Positions 47,041 to 55,527 are shown, counted from the stretch's first letter. The stretch: 64,000 nucleotides of DNA from Polynucleobacter sp. MWH-HuK1 (GCF_018881815.1 NZ_JACVPP010000001.1:1993654-2057653); one strand, 5' to 3'. Program-made: numbers and translations. The notes: generated by a model not told the origin, from the sequence alone.

Positions 47041-47910
47041 TTGCACGCAGTCGTCTTTGCTTATCACGATGTAGGTGTTAATTGCCTGAAGGCACTTCTC
47101 AACGCTGGCATACAAGTTGATCTCGTAGTCACTCATCAAGATGACCCCAATGAAAATGTTTGGTTTGGAAGTGTGGCCAAACTATGTGCCGAGAAGAATA
47201 TTCCGTACATCACACCAAATGCAAGTGAATTAGCAAACCTTTTTCCAAGGTTTCGGGAGCTTGCACCGGATTACATTTTTTCCTTCTACTATCGCTTCAT
47301 GATTCCGGATCAAATATTAAGATGCGCAAAAATTGCTGCACTTAATATGCATGGCTCACTTCTACCAAAATATCGTGGGCGTGCACCCGTGAATTGGGCT
47401 ATCCTACATGGCGAAACTGAAACCGGTGCAACCTTGCATGTCATGGAAGCAAAGCCGGATGCAGGAGATATTGTTGGGCAAGCAGCCGTCAGCATTGGCC
47501 CAGACGAAACCGCTACCGATGTCTTTGGCAAAGTCAGTCAGGCTGCTGTGACTGTCATTGAGCGGGTATTACCCAGCTTAATTCAAGGAAATATTCCCCG
47601 TAAGCCTAATGAGCTCCAAAAAGGAAGTTATTTTGGGGGACGAAAGCCCGCAGATGGACAAATTCATTGGAATCAGACCGCCAAACAGGTCCATGACCTT
47701 GTCAGAGCGGTAGCACCACCATATCCAGGAGCCTTCACGGACCATTCCAATAGGACCATGATCGTTGCCCGTACTAGCCTAAATGGGCCATTTCCAGCCA
47801 ATCTCGATCTTGGGGTTTGCGGCATCCAAGTGGTTGATAATCGGGTATTCGGCATTTGCGGCGACCGCCAGGCAGTAGAGATCTTGGAATGGTTTCCGGC
47901 AAGCAAATAA
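47041..47910 (+). CDS. arnA: UDP-Ara4N formyltransferase (ArnA N-terminal half as a separate gene)
   Basis: A 289-residue formyltransferase matching the first domain of E. coli ArnA: FAYHDVG start, IFSFYYRFMIP, LNMHGSLLPKYRGRAPVNWAI with the catalytic Asn-x-His, and DAGDIVG with the catalytic Asp. It starts with TTG immediately after the arnC TAA. In enterobacteria the two ArnA activities are one protein; here the decarboxylase is the next gene. Confidence 0.92.
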   Translation: MHAVVFAYHDVGVNCLKALLNAGIQVDLVVTHQDDPNENVWFGSVAKLCAEKNIPYITPNASELANLFPRFRELAPDYIFSFYYRFMIPDQILRCAKIAALNMHGSLLPKYRGRAPVNWAILHGETETGATLHVMEAKPDAGDIVGQAAVSIGPDETATDVFGKVSQAAVTVIERVLPSLIQGNIPRKPNELQKGSYFGGRKPADGQIHWNQTAKQVHDLVRAVAPPYPGAFTDHSNRTMIVARTSLNGPFPANLDLGVCGIQVVDNRVFGICGDRQAVEILEWFPASK

Positions 47911-47935
47911 ATTAGATTAAAACGAGGCAGTAAAG

Positions 47936-48982
47936 ATGAAAAAAGTACTCATTCTTGGTGTTAACGGTTTTATTGGCCACCACCTTTCCAAGCGCATTCT
48001 TGAGACAACCGATTGGCATGTCTATGGCATGGATATGCAAAACGATCGCCTTGGTGACTTAGTAAATCATCCGCGTATGCACTTCTTTGAGGGTGACATC
48101 ACCATCAATAAAGAATGGGTTGAGTATCACATTCGTAAGTGCGATGTTATCTTGCCTTTAGTTGCGATTGCCACACCAGCTACTTATGTTCAGCAGCCAC
48201 TTAAAGTGTTTGAGCTCGACTTCGAAGCAAACCTTCCGATCGTGCGCTCTGCCGTGAAATACAAAAAGCATTTGGTGTTTCCGTCTACATCTGAGGTCTA
48301 TGGAATGTGCGAGGATAGTGAATTCGATCCAGCTAAATCCAATATGATTTACGGTCCAATCAACAAACCACGCTGGATCTACGCTTGCTCTAAACAGCTA
48401 ATGGATCGCGTGATTTGGGGCTACGGTATGGAGGGTCTACGCTTTACACTATTCCGCCCATTTAACTGGATTGGCCCTGGTCTCGATAGCATCTACACAC
48501 CAAAAGAAGGCTCTTCCCGCGTAGTGACGCAGTTCTTAGGTCATATTGTTCGCGGTGAATCCATAAACGTTGTAGATGGTGGCGCCCAGAAGCGTGCCTT
48601 TACTTATGTTGACGATGGTATCGATGCTTTAATGCGCATCATCGATAACAAAGATGGTGTTGCTAACGGCAAGATCTACAACATCGGCAATCCAAAAAAT
48701 AATCACTCAATTCGTGAACTAGCAAATCAGATGCTCGAAATTGCTCGCAGCATACCTGAGTATGCAAAGACTGCTAATGAAGTGAAGATTGTGGAAACTA
48801 CTTCTGGCGCTTACTATGGCGAAGGCTATCAAGACGTTCAAAATCGTGTGCCTGCAATTGATAACACGATGAGCGAACTAGGTTGGAAGCCAACGACTAC
48901 GATGTCCGATGCGCTCAAAAATATTTTTGAAGCCTACCGTGAGGATGTAGAAAAAGCCCGCACCTTGGTAGATAAAGAATAA
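47936..48982 (+). CDS. UDP-glucuronate decarboxylase (ArnA C-terminal half as a separate gene)
   Basis: A 348-residue short-chain dehydrogenase/reductase protein matching the C-terminal domain of ArnA. It has the NAD motif VLILGVNGFIGHHL, SEVYGMCED, and YACSKQLMDRVIW with Tyr-x3-Lys. It oxidises and decarboxylates UDP-glucuronate to UDP-4-keto-arabinose, the ArnB substrate. It is 25 bases after the formyltransferase. Confidence 0.92.
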   Translation: MKKVLILGVNGFIGHHLSKRILETTDWHVYGMDMQNDRLGDLVNHPRMHFFEGDITINKEWVEYHIRKCDVILPLVAIATPATYVQQPLKVFELDFEANLPIVRSAVKYKKHLVFPSTSEVYGMCEDSEFDPAKSNMIYGPINKPRWIYACSKQLMDRVIWGYGMEGLRFTLFRPFNWIGPGLDSIYTPKEGSSRVVTQFLGHIVRGESINVVDGGAQKRAFTYVDDGIDALMRIIDNKDGVANGKIYNIGNPKNNHSIRELANQMLEIARSIPEYAKTANEVKIVETTSGAYYGEGYQDVQNRVPAIDNTMSELGWKPTTTMSDALKNIFEAYREDVEKARTLVDKE

Positions 48983-49004
48983 GAGAAAGCAAACCCAAAG
49001 GTTC

Positions 49005-49922
49005 ATGGCTAAGATTGCTCTCAAGGTTGATGTTGATACCTTACGCGGCACCAAAGAAGGTGTACCTAATTTAGCTCGCACGCTAGAGCGTTTTGGACTT
49101 AAGGCGACCTTTCTCTTTAGCCTTGGCCCCGATCACACTGGCTGGGCTCTAAAGCGCGTTTTCCGACCAGGCTTTCTGAAAAAAGTAAGTCGCACTTCCG
49201 TTGTTGAGCACTACGGCATTAAGACATTGCTATACGGCGTTCTAATCCCGGGACCAGATATTGGCAAAAAAGCCGCAGCACAAATGCGCGCTATTGATCA
49301 GGCAGGTCATGAGACTGGCATTCACACCTGGGATCACGTTGCTTGGCAAGACGCAGTTCGTAATCAAGATGCGCAATGGACAAAGTCCATGATGCAAAAA
49401 AGCTGGGATCGTTTTGTAGAGATTTTTGGTCATGCGCCAGTTACTTATGGTGCAGCTGGATGGCAAATGAATTCAGTAGCTTTTGAACAGCTCGATCAAT
49501 GGGGGATTGCTTACTCATCCGATGGTAGAGCCAAACCCAATCTCACACCCTATCGCCTTGAGCTACCCTCTGGCAAAGCCAAACATGTTCAATACCCAAC
49601 AACGCTCCCCACTTTTGATGAGCTGATTGGCATCGATGGTGCCGATGAGTTTGGTGCAGTTAAAAAGCTTTTGGAGATCACTAAAAGCAACCCCAATGAC
49701 CAGGTCTTCACCCTGCATGCTGAGCTTGAAGGTCAAAAGTTATTGCCCGCATTTGAGCAGCTATTGGCCGGATGGCTAAATCAAGGTCATGATCTCGTCA
49801 CTATGGGCGAGCTTCATAAATCCTGGGAAGCCACCAAACAACTCGATAAAATAGCTGTATTACCGCTGACATGGGGTGAAATACCTAATCGTAGCGGTGA
49901 ATTAATCATTCAAAATAATTAA
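49005..49922 (+). CDS. arnD: 4-deoxy-4-formamido-arabinose-phosphoundecaprenol deformylase ArnD
   Basis: A 305-residue polysaccharide-deacetylase-type protein. It opens with LKVDVDTLRGTKEGVPNLARTLE, and has the metal His motif ETGIHTWDHVAWQD and the C-terminal FTLHAELEG. It removes the formyl group after ArnC transfer. It closes the arn cluster; arnE and arnF flippase genes are not seen after it. Confidence 0.93.
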   Translation: MAKIALKVDVDTLRGTKEGVPNLARTLERFGLKATFLFSLGPDHTGWALKRVFRPGFLKKVSRTSVVEHYGIKTLLYGVLIPGPDIGKKAAAQMRAIDQAGHETGIHTWDHVAWQDAVRNQDAQWTKSMMQKSWDRFVEIFGHAPVTYGAAGWQMNSVAFEQLDQWGIAYSSDGRAKPNLTPYRLELPSGKAKHVQYPTTLPTFDELIGIDGADEFGAVKKLLEITKSNPNDQVFTLHAELEGQKLLPAFEQLLAGWLNQGHDLVTMGELHKSWEATKQLDKIAVLPLTWGEIPNRSGELIIQNN

Positions 49923-49962
49923 TAATTCAATAAGCATTAGAGACAACCAACGAAAGATCATC

Positions 49963-50430
49963 ATGACAGTAGCTATCGGTAAACCTATGCCGCAGTGCGC
50001 AATTCCAGCAACCTCTGGATTAACATTTTCACCTGCGTCTGCAAAAGGCAAAAAGCTAGTTCTTTACTTTTACCCTAAAGACATGACTCCTGGTTGCACA
50101 GCTGAGTCAGGCGAATTCAGAGACAACATTGAGGCTTTCACCAAAGCCAATACCCTGGTGGTAGGGGTTTCCCGAGATAGCCTCAAGTCACACGACAACT
50201 TCCGCAGCAAATTACAACTCCCTTTTGAACTGGTTGCCGACACGGAAGAACAACTTTGCCAGATCTTTGGTGTCATGAAAATGAAGAATATGTATGGCAA
50301 ACAAGTTCGTGGCGTAGAGCGCAGCACCTTCTTATTTGATTCCTCAGGGAATCTGGTTAAAGAGTGGCGCGGTCTTAAAGTCCCGGGTCATGTGACAGAG
50401 GTATTACAGGCGGCCCAAGCCACAAAATAA
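49963..50430 (+). CDS. bcp: Thiol peroxidase Bcp (peroxiredoxin Q)
   Basis: A 155-residue peroxiredoxin with the peroxidatic cysteine in YPKDMTPGCTAESGEF (about residue 46). The E. coli-type resolving cysteine five residues later is absent (SGEF), making this a likely one-Cys form, though Cys107 in EEQLCQIFG could take part. It reduces peroxides with thioredoxin. It ends the + strand run before the phoH leader. Confidence 0.93.
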   Translation: MTVAIGKPMPQCAIPATSGLTFSPASAKGKKLVLYFYPKDMTPGCTAESGEFRDNIEAFTKANTLVVGVSRDSLKSHDNFRSKLQLPFELVADTEEQLCQIFGVMKMKNMYGKQVRGVERSTFLFDSSGNLVKEWRGLKVPGHVTEVLQAAQATK

Positions 50431-50457
50431 TTTTTACAACAATTTGTTCTGAGGTGC

Positions 50458-50485
50458 TTGCAAACCCAAAAATTTGGGGTAAAGT
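50458..50485 (+). promoter_or_regulatory. Promoter of the bcp-phoH structured RNA, with operator-like dyad
   Basis: TTGCAA (50458-50463) and TAAAGT (50480-50485) are 16 bases apart and give a start near 50492. The spacer contains the dyad CCCAAA-AA-TTTGGG (50465-50478), which sits between the boxes like a repressor site. It would drive the structured element just downstream. Confidence 0.5.
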
Positions 50486-50491
50486 GGTTCA

Positions 50492-50587
50492 TATGCACCG
50501 TAAACGACGGGAAAGTCTGACAATCCGTTTGAATCAGAAACCTGAATATTACAAAACAGGTTTGGAGAGTAACCCCCGCCGTTTTTT
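50492..50587 (+). ncRNA. Candidate structured RNA (sRNA or phoH leader) of about 95 nt
   Basis: The element folds by eye as a multi-branch structure. The outer stem pairs 50502-50511 with 50575-50584 (ten pairs with one A-C mismatch, GC-rich part CGGG/CCCG). Inside are hairpins TCTGA/TCAGA (50516-50520 with 50534-50538) and AAACCTG/CAGGTTT (538-544 with 557-563, 12-base loop), then a single-stranded GGAGAGTAA. The outer stem ends in TTTTTT (50582-50587), a built-in terminator. A promoter lies upstream. It may be a small RNA or a riboswitch-like leader for phoH. A Rfam family called Polynucleobacter-1 exists, but whether this is a member cannot be told from sequence. Confidence 0.5.
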
Positions 50588-50614
50588 AGACATCATTGCA
50601 ACTAGTTTCGTAAT

Positions 50615-50650
50615 AAACCGTCAATGCACTCCGCTTGGCGGTTTTTTCTT
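50615..50650 (+). terminator. Hairpin and U-run directly before the phoH ribosome-binding site
   Basis: AAACCGTC (50615-50622) pairs with GGCGGTTT (50637-50644) around a 14-base loop and is followed by TTTCTTTT. The AGGAG of phoH starts only three bases later (50653-50657). There is no room for a promoter between, so any phoH transcript must read through this hairpin; it may be an attenuator. Confidence 0.6.
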
Positions 50651-50662
50651 TTAGGAGAGTCC

Positions 50663-52312
50663 ATGCCACTTCCCCCAATCCCCACTCAAATTGCTGATCA
50701 AGTGAAGCTCAGTCGCAAAGACACTCCCGACTTAAAGAAGCGCCCTGCTCCAGCAAAACCAGTGGTAGTAGAAGCAGTTGATTGGACCAATGATGTAGAA
50801 GAAGACTTAACTGAGGCAGAAGTTGCCCTCGAGAAAATCAAATTAGATCGCAGCCCAATACGTAGCGAAACTAAAGCGCCTACGCCCGCAAAACCAAAAC
50901 GTGTTATTCGTACAGGACCTCCAAGCCTATTCGTTTTGGATACCAACGTATTAATGCATGATCCGAGCTCCCTATTCCGCTTCTCAGAGCACGATCTGTA
51001 TTTACCGATGACTACTCTAGAAGAGCTGGATAACCACAAGAAGGGGATGACCGAGGTAGCGCGCAACGCCCGTACCGTCAGTAGATCTCTGGACCAGTTG
51101 ATTGCTGGCACTACTGGCACCTTGGACGAAGGCATTCCACTTAATAAACTGGGAAACCAAGATGTAACAGGGCGTCTCTTTTTCCAAACTAAATTAACTA
51201 CCCAAGCTTTGCCAGAGGGTTTGCCTGAGGGCAAAGGTGATAACCTTATTTTGGCCGTAGTAAGTGAGCTACAAAAAACCCGTAAGGGCCAAGAAGTGGT
51301 GTTGGTGTCTAAAGACATCAATATGCGCATTAAAGCGCGTGCCCTTGGATTGCCTGCTGAAGACTATTTCAATGATCAAGTATTAGAAGATCGTGACTTG
51401 ATGTATGCCGGCGTCATGACATTGCCAGCAGATTTCTGGCCTAAGCATGGCAAAGATATGGAGAGCTGGGCAGACTCCAAGTCAGGAACAATGTTCTACC
51501 GAGTGACCGGCCCTTCTGTTAATAGCATGTTGGTAAACCAATTTGTTTATCAAGAAAATCCTGATGGCTCAACACCCTTTTATGCCCAAGTAAAAGAAAT
51601 TAATGGCAAGACCGCCCTCCTGCAGACATTAAGAGACTTCTCTCACCAAAAAAATAATGTCTGGAGCGTGACGGCCCGTAATCGGGAGCAAAACTTTGCC
51701 ATGAACTTACTGATGAACCCGGATGTAGACTTTGTAACTCTACTTGGTCAAGCTGGTACGGGTAAAACCTTGCTGGCTTTGGCTGCCGGTCTTGAGCAGG
51801 TCTTAGATAGCAAGCGCTATAACGAGATCATCATTACTCGTGCCACCGTACCAGTTGGCGAAGATATTGGCTTCCTCCCGGGTACCGAAGAAGAAAAGAT
51901 GCAGCCTTGGATGGGCGCATTTGACGATAACCTTGAAGTTTTACAGCGCAACGATGATGGCGCAGGCGAATGGGGGCGCGCTGCTACCCAGGAATTAATT
52001 CGCTCACGCATCAAAGTAAAAAGCATGAACTTTATGCGAGGCAGAACTTTTGTTAGTAAATTTGTGATCATTGATGAGGCACAAAACTTAACCCCAAAAC
52101 AAATGAAGACCTTAGTTACCCGTGCGGGCCCTGGAACCAAAATTGTTTGCCTTGGTAATATCGCTCAGATTGACACACCTTACTTAACCGAGGGTTCTTC
52201 TGGCTTAACGTATGTAGTTGATCGCTTCAAAGGCTGGCGTCACGGTGGTCATGTGACTTTAGCTCGCGGTGAGCGCTCCCGTCTTGCGGACCATGCTGCT
52301 GACGCGCTCTAA
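50663..52312 (+). CDS. PIN-PhoH fusion ATPase (PhoH2-like)
   Basis: A 549-residue protein from ATG 50663, chosen because AGGAG lies five bases upstream; an ATG at 50624 lies within the hairpin. After a proline- and charge-rich N-terminus of about 75 residues comes a PIN nuclease domain (FVLDTNVLMHDP with the first acidic pair, EELDNHKKG, VSKDINMR-KARALG). The C-terminal half is a PhoH ATPase with Walker A GQAGTGKTLLALAAG and Walker B FVIIDEAQNL. Related PhoH2 proteins are RNA-cleaving helicases. Its leader is unusually structured. Confidence 0.92.
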   Translation: MPLPPIPTQIADQVKLSRKDTPDLKKRPAPAKPVVVEAVDWTNDVEEDLTEAEVALEKIKLDRSPIRSETKAPTPAKPKRVIRTGPPSLFVLDTNVLMHDPSSLFRFSEHDLYLPMTTLEELDNHKKGMTEVARNARTVSRSLDQLIAGTTGTLDEGIPLNKLGNQDVTGRLFFQTKLTTQALPEGLPEGKGDNLILAVVSELQKTRKGQEVVLVSKDINMRIKARALGLPAEDYFNDQVLEDRDLMYAGVMTLPADFWPKHGKDMESWADSKSGTMFYRVTGPSVNSMLVNQFVYQENPDGSTPFYAQVKEINGKTALLQTLRDFSHQKNNVWSVTARNREQNFAMNLLMNPDVDFVTLLGQAGTGKTLLALAAGLEQVLDSKRYNEIIITRATVPVGEDIGFLPGTEEEKMQPWMGAFDDNLEVLQRNDDGAGEWGRAATQELIRSRIKVKSMNFMRGRTFVSKFVIIDEAQNLTPKQMKTLVTRAGPGTKIVCLGNIAQIDTPYLTEGSSGLTYVVDRFKGWRHGGHVTLARGERSRLADHAADAL

Positions 52313-52829
52313 GCAAGCCTCCTCATGCCGCACTCTCTTGGGGTGCGGCATTTTTATTTGTAGCTTACTCATCCTAAGCGGATGCAGCACATTCAGCGGT
52401 AAACCCAGTCCATCCTCAAGGGTTTCTCAATTTAAACAAGATACTAGTGTTGGCACTGAAGATGTCTCAATTGCCGCAGTAGGCTTAGTAGACGTTCCAT
52501 ATCGATATGGTGGCAACACCCCCAAAGGGGGCTTTGACTGCAGCGGACTGATTGTCTACGTCTATAACAAAGCAGCGGGTATTAAACTCCCACGCACCAT
52601 TCAGCTAATGAGTACCAAAGGTCGAAGCATTGACGGACAACCACCAGCACCAGGTGACCTAGTGTTCTTTAACACCACTGGCGAAAAATATTCTCATGCA
52701 GGCATCTATGTAGGCCAGGGCAGATTTGTCCATGCGCCAAGCGCTGGTGGCACCGTACGCCTGGACTACATTACCTCGCCCTATTGGGCGGCGAAGTTTA
52801 CCGAAGCACGCAGAATGGTGCCCCAGTAG
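52293..52829 (+). CDS. NlpC/P60 cysteine peptidase, lipoprotein
   Basis: About 178 residues from ATG 52293, a start that overlaps phoH by 20 bases; a GTG at 52269 is also possible. The leader ends in the lipobox LSGC, so it is lipid-anchored. The NlpC/P60 domain has the catalytic Cys in GGFDCSGLIVYVY, His in YSHAGIYVG and a third polar residue in FVHAPS. It should cut peptide stems of peptidoglycan (DL-endopeptidase type). Confidence 0.92.
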   Translation: MLLTRSKQASSCRTLLGCGIFICSLLILSGCSTFSGKPSPSSRVSQFKQDTSVGTEDVSIAAVGLVDVPYRYGGNTPKGGFDCSGLIVYVYNKAAGIKLPRTIQLMSTKGRSIDGQPPAPGDLVFFNTTGEKYSHAGIYVGQGRFVHAPSAGGTVRLDYITSPYWAAKFTEARRMVPQ

Positions 52830-52881
52830 CCAGAACTGTTAGAGTTAGTAGCGCTTTCCCTATGTTTTCTAAAACTTAAAT

Positions 52882-52918
52882 ATTGATTAAAGTATTTAAT
52901 CAATTGGTCTGTTAACAG
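52882..52918. repeat. Two adjacent palindromes upstream of the PsiF gene
   Basis: ATTGATTAAA-GTA-TTTAATCAAT (52882-52904) is a perfect ten-base inverted repeat. Five bases later is the perfect palindrome CTGTTAACAG (52909-52918). They lie 25-60 bases before the start codon and may be operators or mRNA hairpins. Confidence 0.55.
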
Positions 52919-52942
52919 AGACATCTATCCAGGAGAGTAAAA

Positions 52943-53209
52943 ATGAAAAGAATCATCGTCGCTTTAAGTATTGCACTAAGTTTTGCACTTCCTGCTTATG
53001 CATTTGCAGATCAAGCAGCATGCGAAGCTAAAGCAGTCAGCAAAGATGGCAAGCCACTATATGGCGCAGCTAAAGATGCCTCCATTAAGAAATGTATGAG
53101 TGATGCAAAACCAAATGATTGCGAAGCTAAAGCAGTCAGCAAAGATGGCAAGCCACTATATGGCGCAGCTAAAGATGCCTCCATTAAGAAATGTATGGGC
53201 GGTAAATAA
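52943..53209 (+). CDS. PsiF-repeat family protein with duplicated repeat
   Basis: An 88-residue exported protein with a Sec signal (IIVALSIALSFALPAYAFA) and two PsiF repeats. Each repeat starts CEAKAVSKDGKPLYGAAKDA and ends SIKKCM; cysteines bracket each unit. The two DNA copies are identical over 78 bases with a 99-base period. PsiF in E. coli is phosphate-starvation inducible, but its function is not known. AGGAGAG precedes the ATG. Expression control is unknown; adjacent palindromes are described separately. Confidence 0.88.
   Translation: MKRIIVALSIALSFALPAYAFADQAACEAKAVSKDGKPLYGAAKDASIKKCMSDAKPNDCEAKAVSKDGKPLYGAAKDASIKKCMGGK
53021..53197 (+). repeat. Exact tandem 78-base repeat inside the PsiF gene
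   Basis: Bases 53021-53098 and 53120-53197 are identical, period 99 bases (33 codons). Synonymous sites are also identical, so the copies come from a recent duplication or gene conversion. Confidence 0.95.
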
Positions 53210-53238
53210 GAATTCTTTTACGATCCAATATGATCTAT

Positions 53239-53266
53239 AAAAAAGCCTCACACTGTGAGGCTTTTT
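53239..53266 (+). terminator. Terminator after the PsiF gene
   Basis: GCCTCAC (53245-53251) pairs with GTGAGGC (53255-53261), flanked by A-run and TTTTT with further T-rich sequence. It lies between converging psiF-like and dnaB genes and could serve both. Confidence 0.8.
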
Positions 53267-53324
53267 CTTTATTTTTTTCTTTGGCTACTTCTTTATTTAT
53301 CTCTTTGTATTTACACATTCTTAA

Positions 53325-54764
53325 TTAGAACGGCTCATAACCACCAGACGAATAGCCGATTGATCCCATCGCCAAGTTATCAAACTTGGTATATGGACCC
53401 TGCCAACTAACGCGCACAGTTCCAATGGGGCCATTACGCTGTTTACCAATAATAATTTCTGCAATGCCTTTATCAGTAGTGGTATCAGGGTGATACACCT
53501 CATCACGATAGATAAACATAATTAAGTCGGCATCCTGCTCAATAGCACCAGATTCACGCAAATCAGACATGATCGGACGCTTGTTAGGGCGCTGCTCAAG
53601 GCCACGATTTAACTGAGAGAGCGCAACAACAGGACACTGCAATTCTTTTGCGAGAGATTTGAGTGATCGGGAGATCTCAGAAATCTCAGTTGCACGGTTT
53701 TCAGAACCAGAGCCACTCATCAACTGCAAGTAATCAATTACAACCAAACCTAGCGTGCCACCAAAATTTCTGGCGATACGACGTGCACGTGCGCGCAACT
53801 CAAGGCTGGATAAAGAACCAGTCTCATCAATCAAAATTTGGGTGTTACTTAAGCGGGCGATTGCATCAGTAACGCGTGGCCACTCATCGTCTTGCAACTT
53901 GCCGGTACGCATGCGACCTTGGTCAACGCGTCCAACTGAACCCAATAAACGAGCAGCCAATTGTTCGCCCGACATCTCCATTGAAAAGATCACGACAGGA
54001 AGACCTTCGGCCAATGCAACGTTTTCAGCAATATTGAGCGCCATTGCTGTTTTGCCCATTGAGGGCCTACCAGCAATAATCACCAGGTCGCCTTTTTGCA
54101 GGCCGCTAGTTTGCTTATCTAAATCTATGAAACCAGTTGCAATACCGGTAATGTCGCTACCGCCTTGGCGGTTGTATAGCTCATCGATACGTGCCACAAC
54201 AGCTTTGAGAAGAGGTTCAATCTCAAGGTAATCCGCCTTGCGACTACCCTCTTCGCCAATCTGAAGAATGCGTGATTCAGCTTCATCTAAAAGCGTTCTA
54301 ACAGTACGCCCCTCTGGAACAAAAGCTGAATTAACAATGCTGTCTGAAACTTCAATCAAGCGGCGCAGAATACTGCGATCACGCACAATATCAGCGTAGC
54401 CTTTAATGTTGGCTGCACTTGGTGTGTTTTGCGCTAATGAATTGAGATAGTCAATACTGACTAGATCACCACCCTGCTCTGATTTAACGGCATCGTAAAC
54501 AGTAATGACGTCAGCTGGATGATTGTCGCTAATGAGGCGTGCAATAACCTTGTAGATTAAGGCATGCTCCGGGCGATAGAAATCTTTATCGTTTAATACT
54601 CCGCCAAGATTATCCCAAGAGGAATTATCGATAAGTAGACCGCCGAGCAATGATTGCTCGGCTTCTACTGAATGTGGCGGTACTTTTAAGGCCTGCACGA
54701 CTGTATCCCCAGAACCCATCATGCCGGGATTTGGCGTAACGGAACGTGAACGGGATTCAGCCAT
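53325..54764 (-). CDS. dnaB: Replicative DNA helicase DnaB
   Basis: A 479-residue hexameric helicase. The N-terminal primase-interacting domain (VPPHSVEAEQSLLGGLLID) is followed by the RecA-like core with Walker A AGRPSMGKTAM, LVVIDYLQLM and the arginine finger region. It ends the rpsF-priB-rpsR-rplI-dnaB run, 24 bases after rplI. Confidence 0.97.
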   Translation of the reverse strand: MAESRSRSVTPNPGMMGSGDTVVQALKVPPHSVEAEQSLLGGLLIDNSSWDNLGGVLNDKDFYRPEHALIYKVIARLISDNHPADVITVYDAVKSEQGGDLVSIDYLNSLAQNTPSAANIKGYADIVRDRSILRRLIEVSDSIVNSAFVPEGRTVRTLLDEAESRILQIGEEGSRKADYLEIEPLLKAVVARIDELYNRQGGSDITGIATGFIDLDKQTSGLQKGDLVIIAGRPSMGKTAMALNIAENVALAEGLPVVIFSMEMSGEQLAARLLGSVGRVDQGRMRTGKLQDDEWPRVTDAIARLSNTQILIDETGSLSSLELRARARRIARNFGGTLGLVVIDYLQLMSGSGSENRATEISEISRSLKSLAKELQCPVVALSQLNRGLEQRPNKRPIMSDLRESGAIEQDADLIMFIYRDEVYHPDTTTDKGIAEIIIGKQRNGPIGTVRVSWQGPYTKFDNLAMGSIGYSSGGYEPF

Positions 54765-54788
54765 GAGGCTAGTTTACAGATTTAAAAC

Positions 54789-55241
54789 TTAAGCTTGCTC
54801 ACCAACTACACGAATAGTGATATCTGCAACTACGTCGGTATGAACAGCAACCGCAACAGGGTGATCACCAACCATTTTCAATGGGCCAGTAGGCAGACGA
54901 ACTGAAGACTTCTCAATTGTGAATCCCTTAGCTTTCAAAGCATCAGCGATGTCGTGATTGGTTACAGAACCAAACAAACGACCATCAACACCCGCTTTTT
55001 GACCGATTTCGAGAACCATGTCTTTGAGCTTGATACCGACAGCTTGTGCAGCAGCCAATTTCTCAGCAGCCAATTTCTCCAACTCAGCACGACGAACTGC
55101 AAAGTCAGCAATCGCTGCTTCAGTTGCACGACGAGCTTTACGTTGTGGGATTAAGAAGTTACGAGCGAAGCCGTCTTTAACGCGAACGATGTCACCGAGG
55201 TTGCCCAGGTTTGTTACTTTTTCTAAAAGAATGATTTGCAT
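54789..55241 (-). CDS. rplI: 50S ribosomal protein L9
   Basis: A 150-residue protein from ATG 55241; the longer frame to 55304 is rejected because L9 starts [13 protein letters not shown]. It has [16 protein letters not shown] with the rRNA-binding motif and the C-terminal domain after a long helix. Confidence 0.97.
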   Translation of the reverse strand: MQIILLEKVTNLGNLGDIVRVKDGFARNFLIPQRKARRATEAAIADFAVRRAELEKLAAEKLAAAQAVGIKLKDMVLEIGQKAGVDGRLFGSVTNHDIADALKAKGFTIEKSSVRLPTGPLKMVGDHPVAVAVHTDVVADITIRVVGEQA

Positions 55242-55254
55242 TGAGGGCTCCCAA

Positions 55255-55527
55255 TTATTTCTTATGTTGATCAGAGAATGGCAATAAAGCCAAGTAACGA
55301 GCACGCTTGATAGCAGTATCTAACTGACGCTGGTATTTCGCTTTTGTGCCTGTCAAACGAGCAGGAGTGATCTTGGCGTTTTCGCCAATGAAGTCCTTCA
55401 ATATATCCACATCTTTGTAGTCAATCTGTTCTACGCCAGCAACAGTGAAACGACAATAACGCTTACGCTTGAACAATGGGTTCTGAGCTGGTTTCTTCTT
55501 GAAATCGGGTTTCTTTCCAAACGCCAT
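55255..55527 (-). CDS. rpsR: 30S ribosomal protein S18
   Basis: A 90-residue S18 with the core [19 protein letters not shown] and [14 protein letters not shown]. It lies between priB and rplI with 13-base spacers, as in other proteobacteria. Confidence 0.97.
   Translation of the reverse strand: MAFGKKPDFKKKPAQNPLFKRKRYCRFTVAGVEQIDYKDVDILKDFIGENAKITPARLTGTKAKYQRQLDTAIKRARYLALLPFSDQHKK

Noticed and set aside
50454..50654. 66-codon open frame between bcp and phoH
   Set aside because: It runs through two terminator-like hairpins and the phoH ribosome-binding site, has no ribosome-binding site of its own and no family resemblance.
52882..52918. Pho box for the PsiF gene
   Set aside because: No pair of CTGTCAT-like direct repeats is seen; the elements are inverted palindromes.
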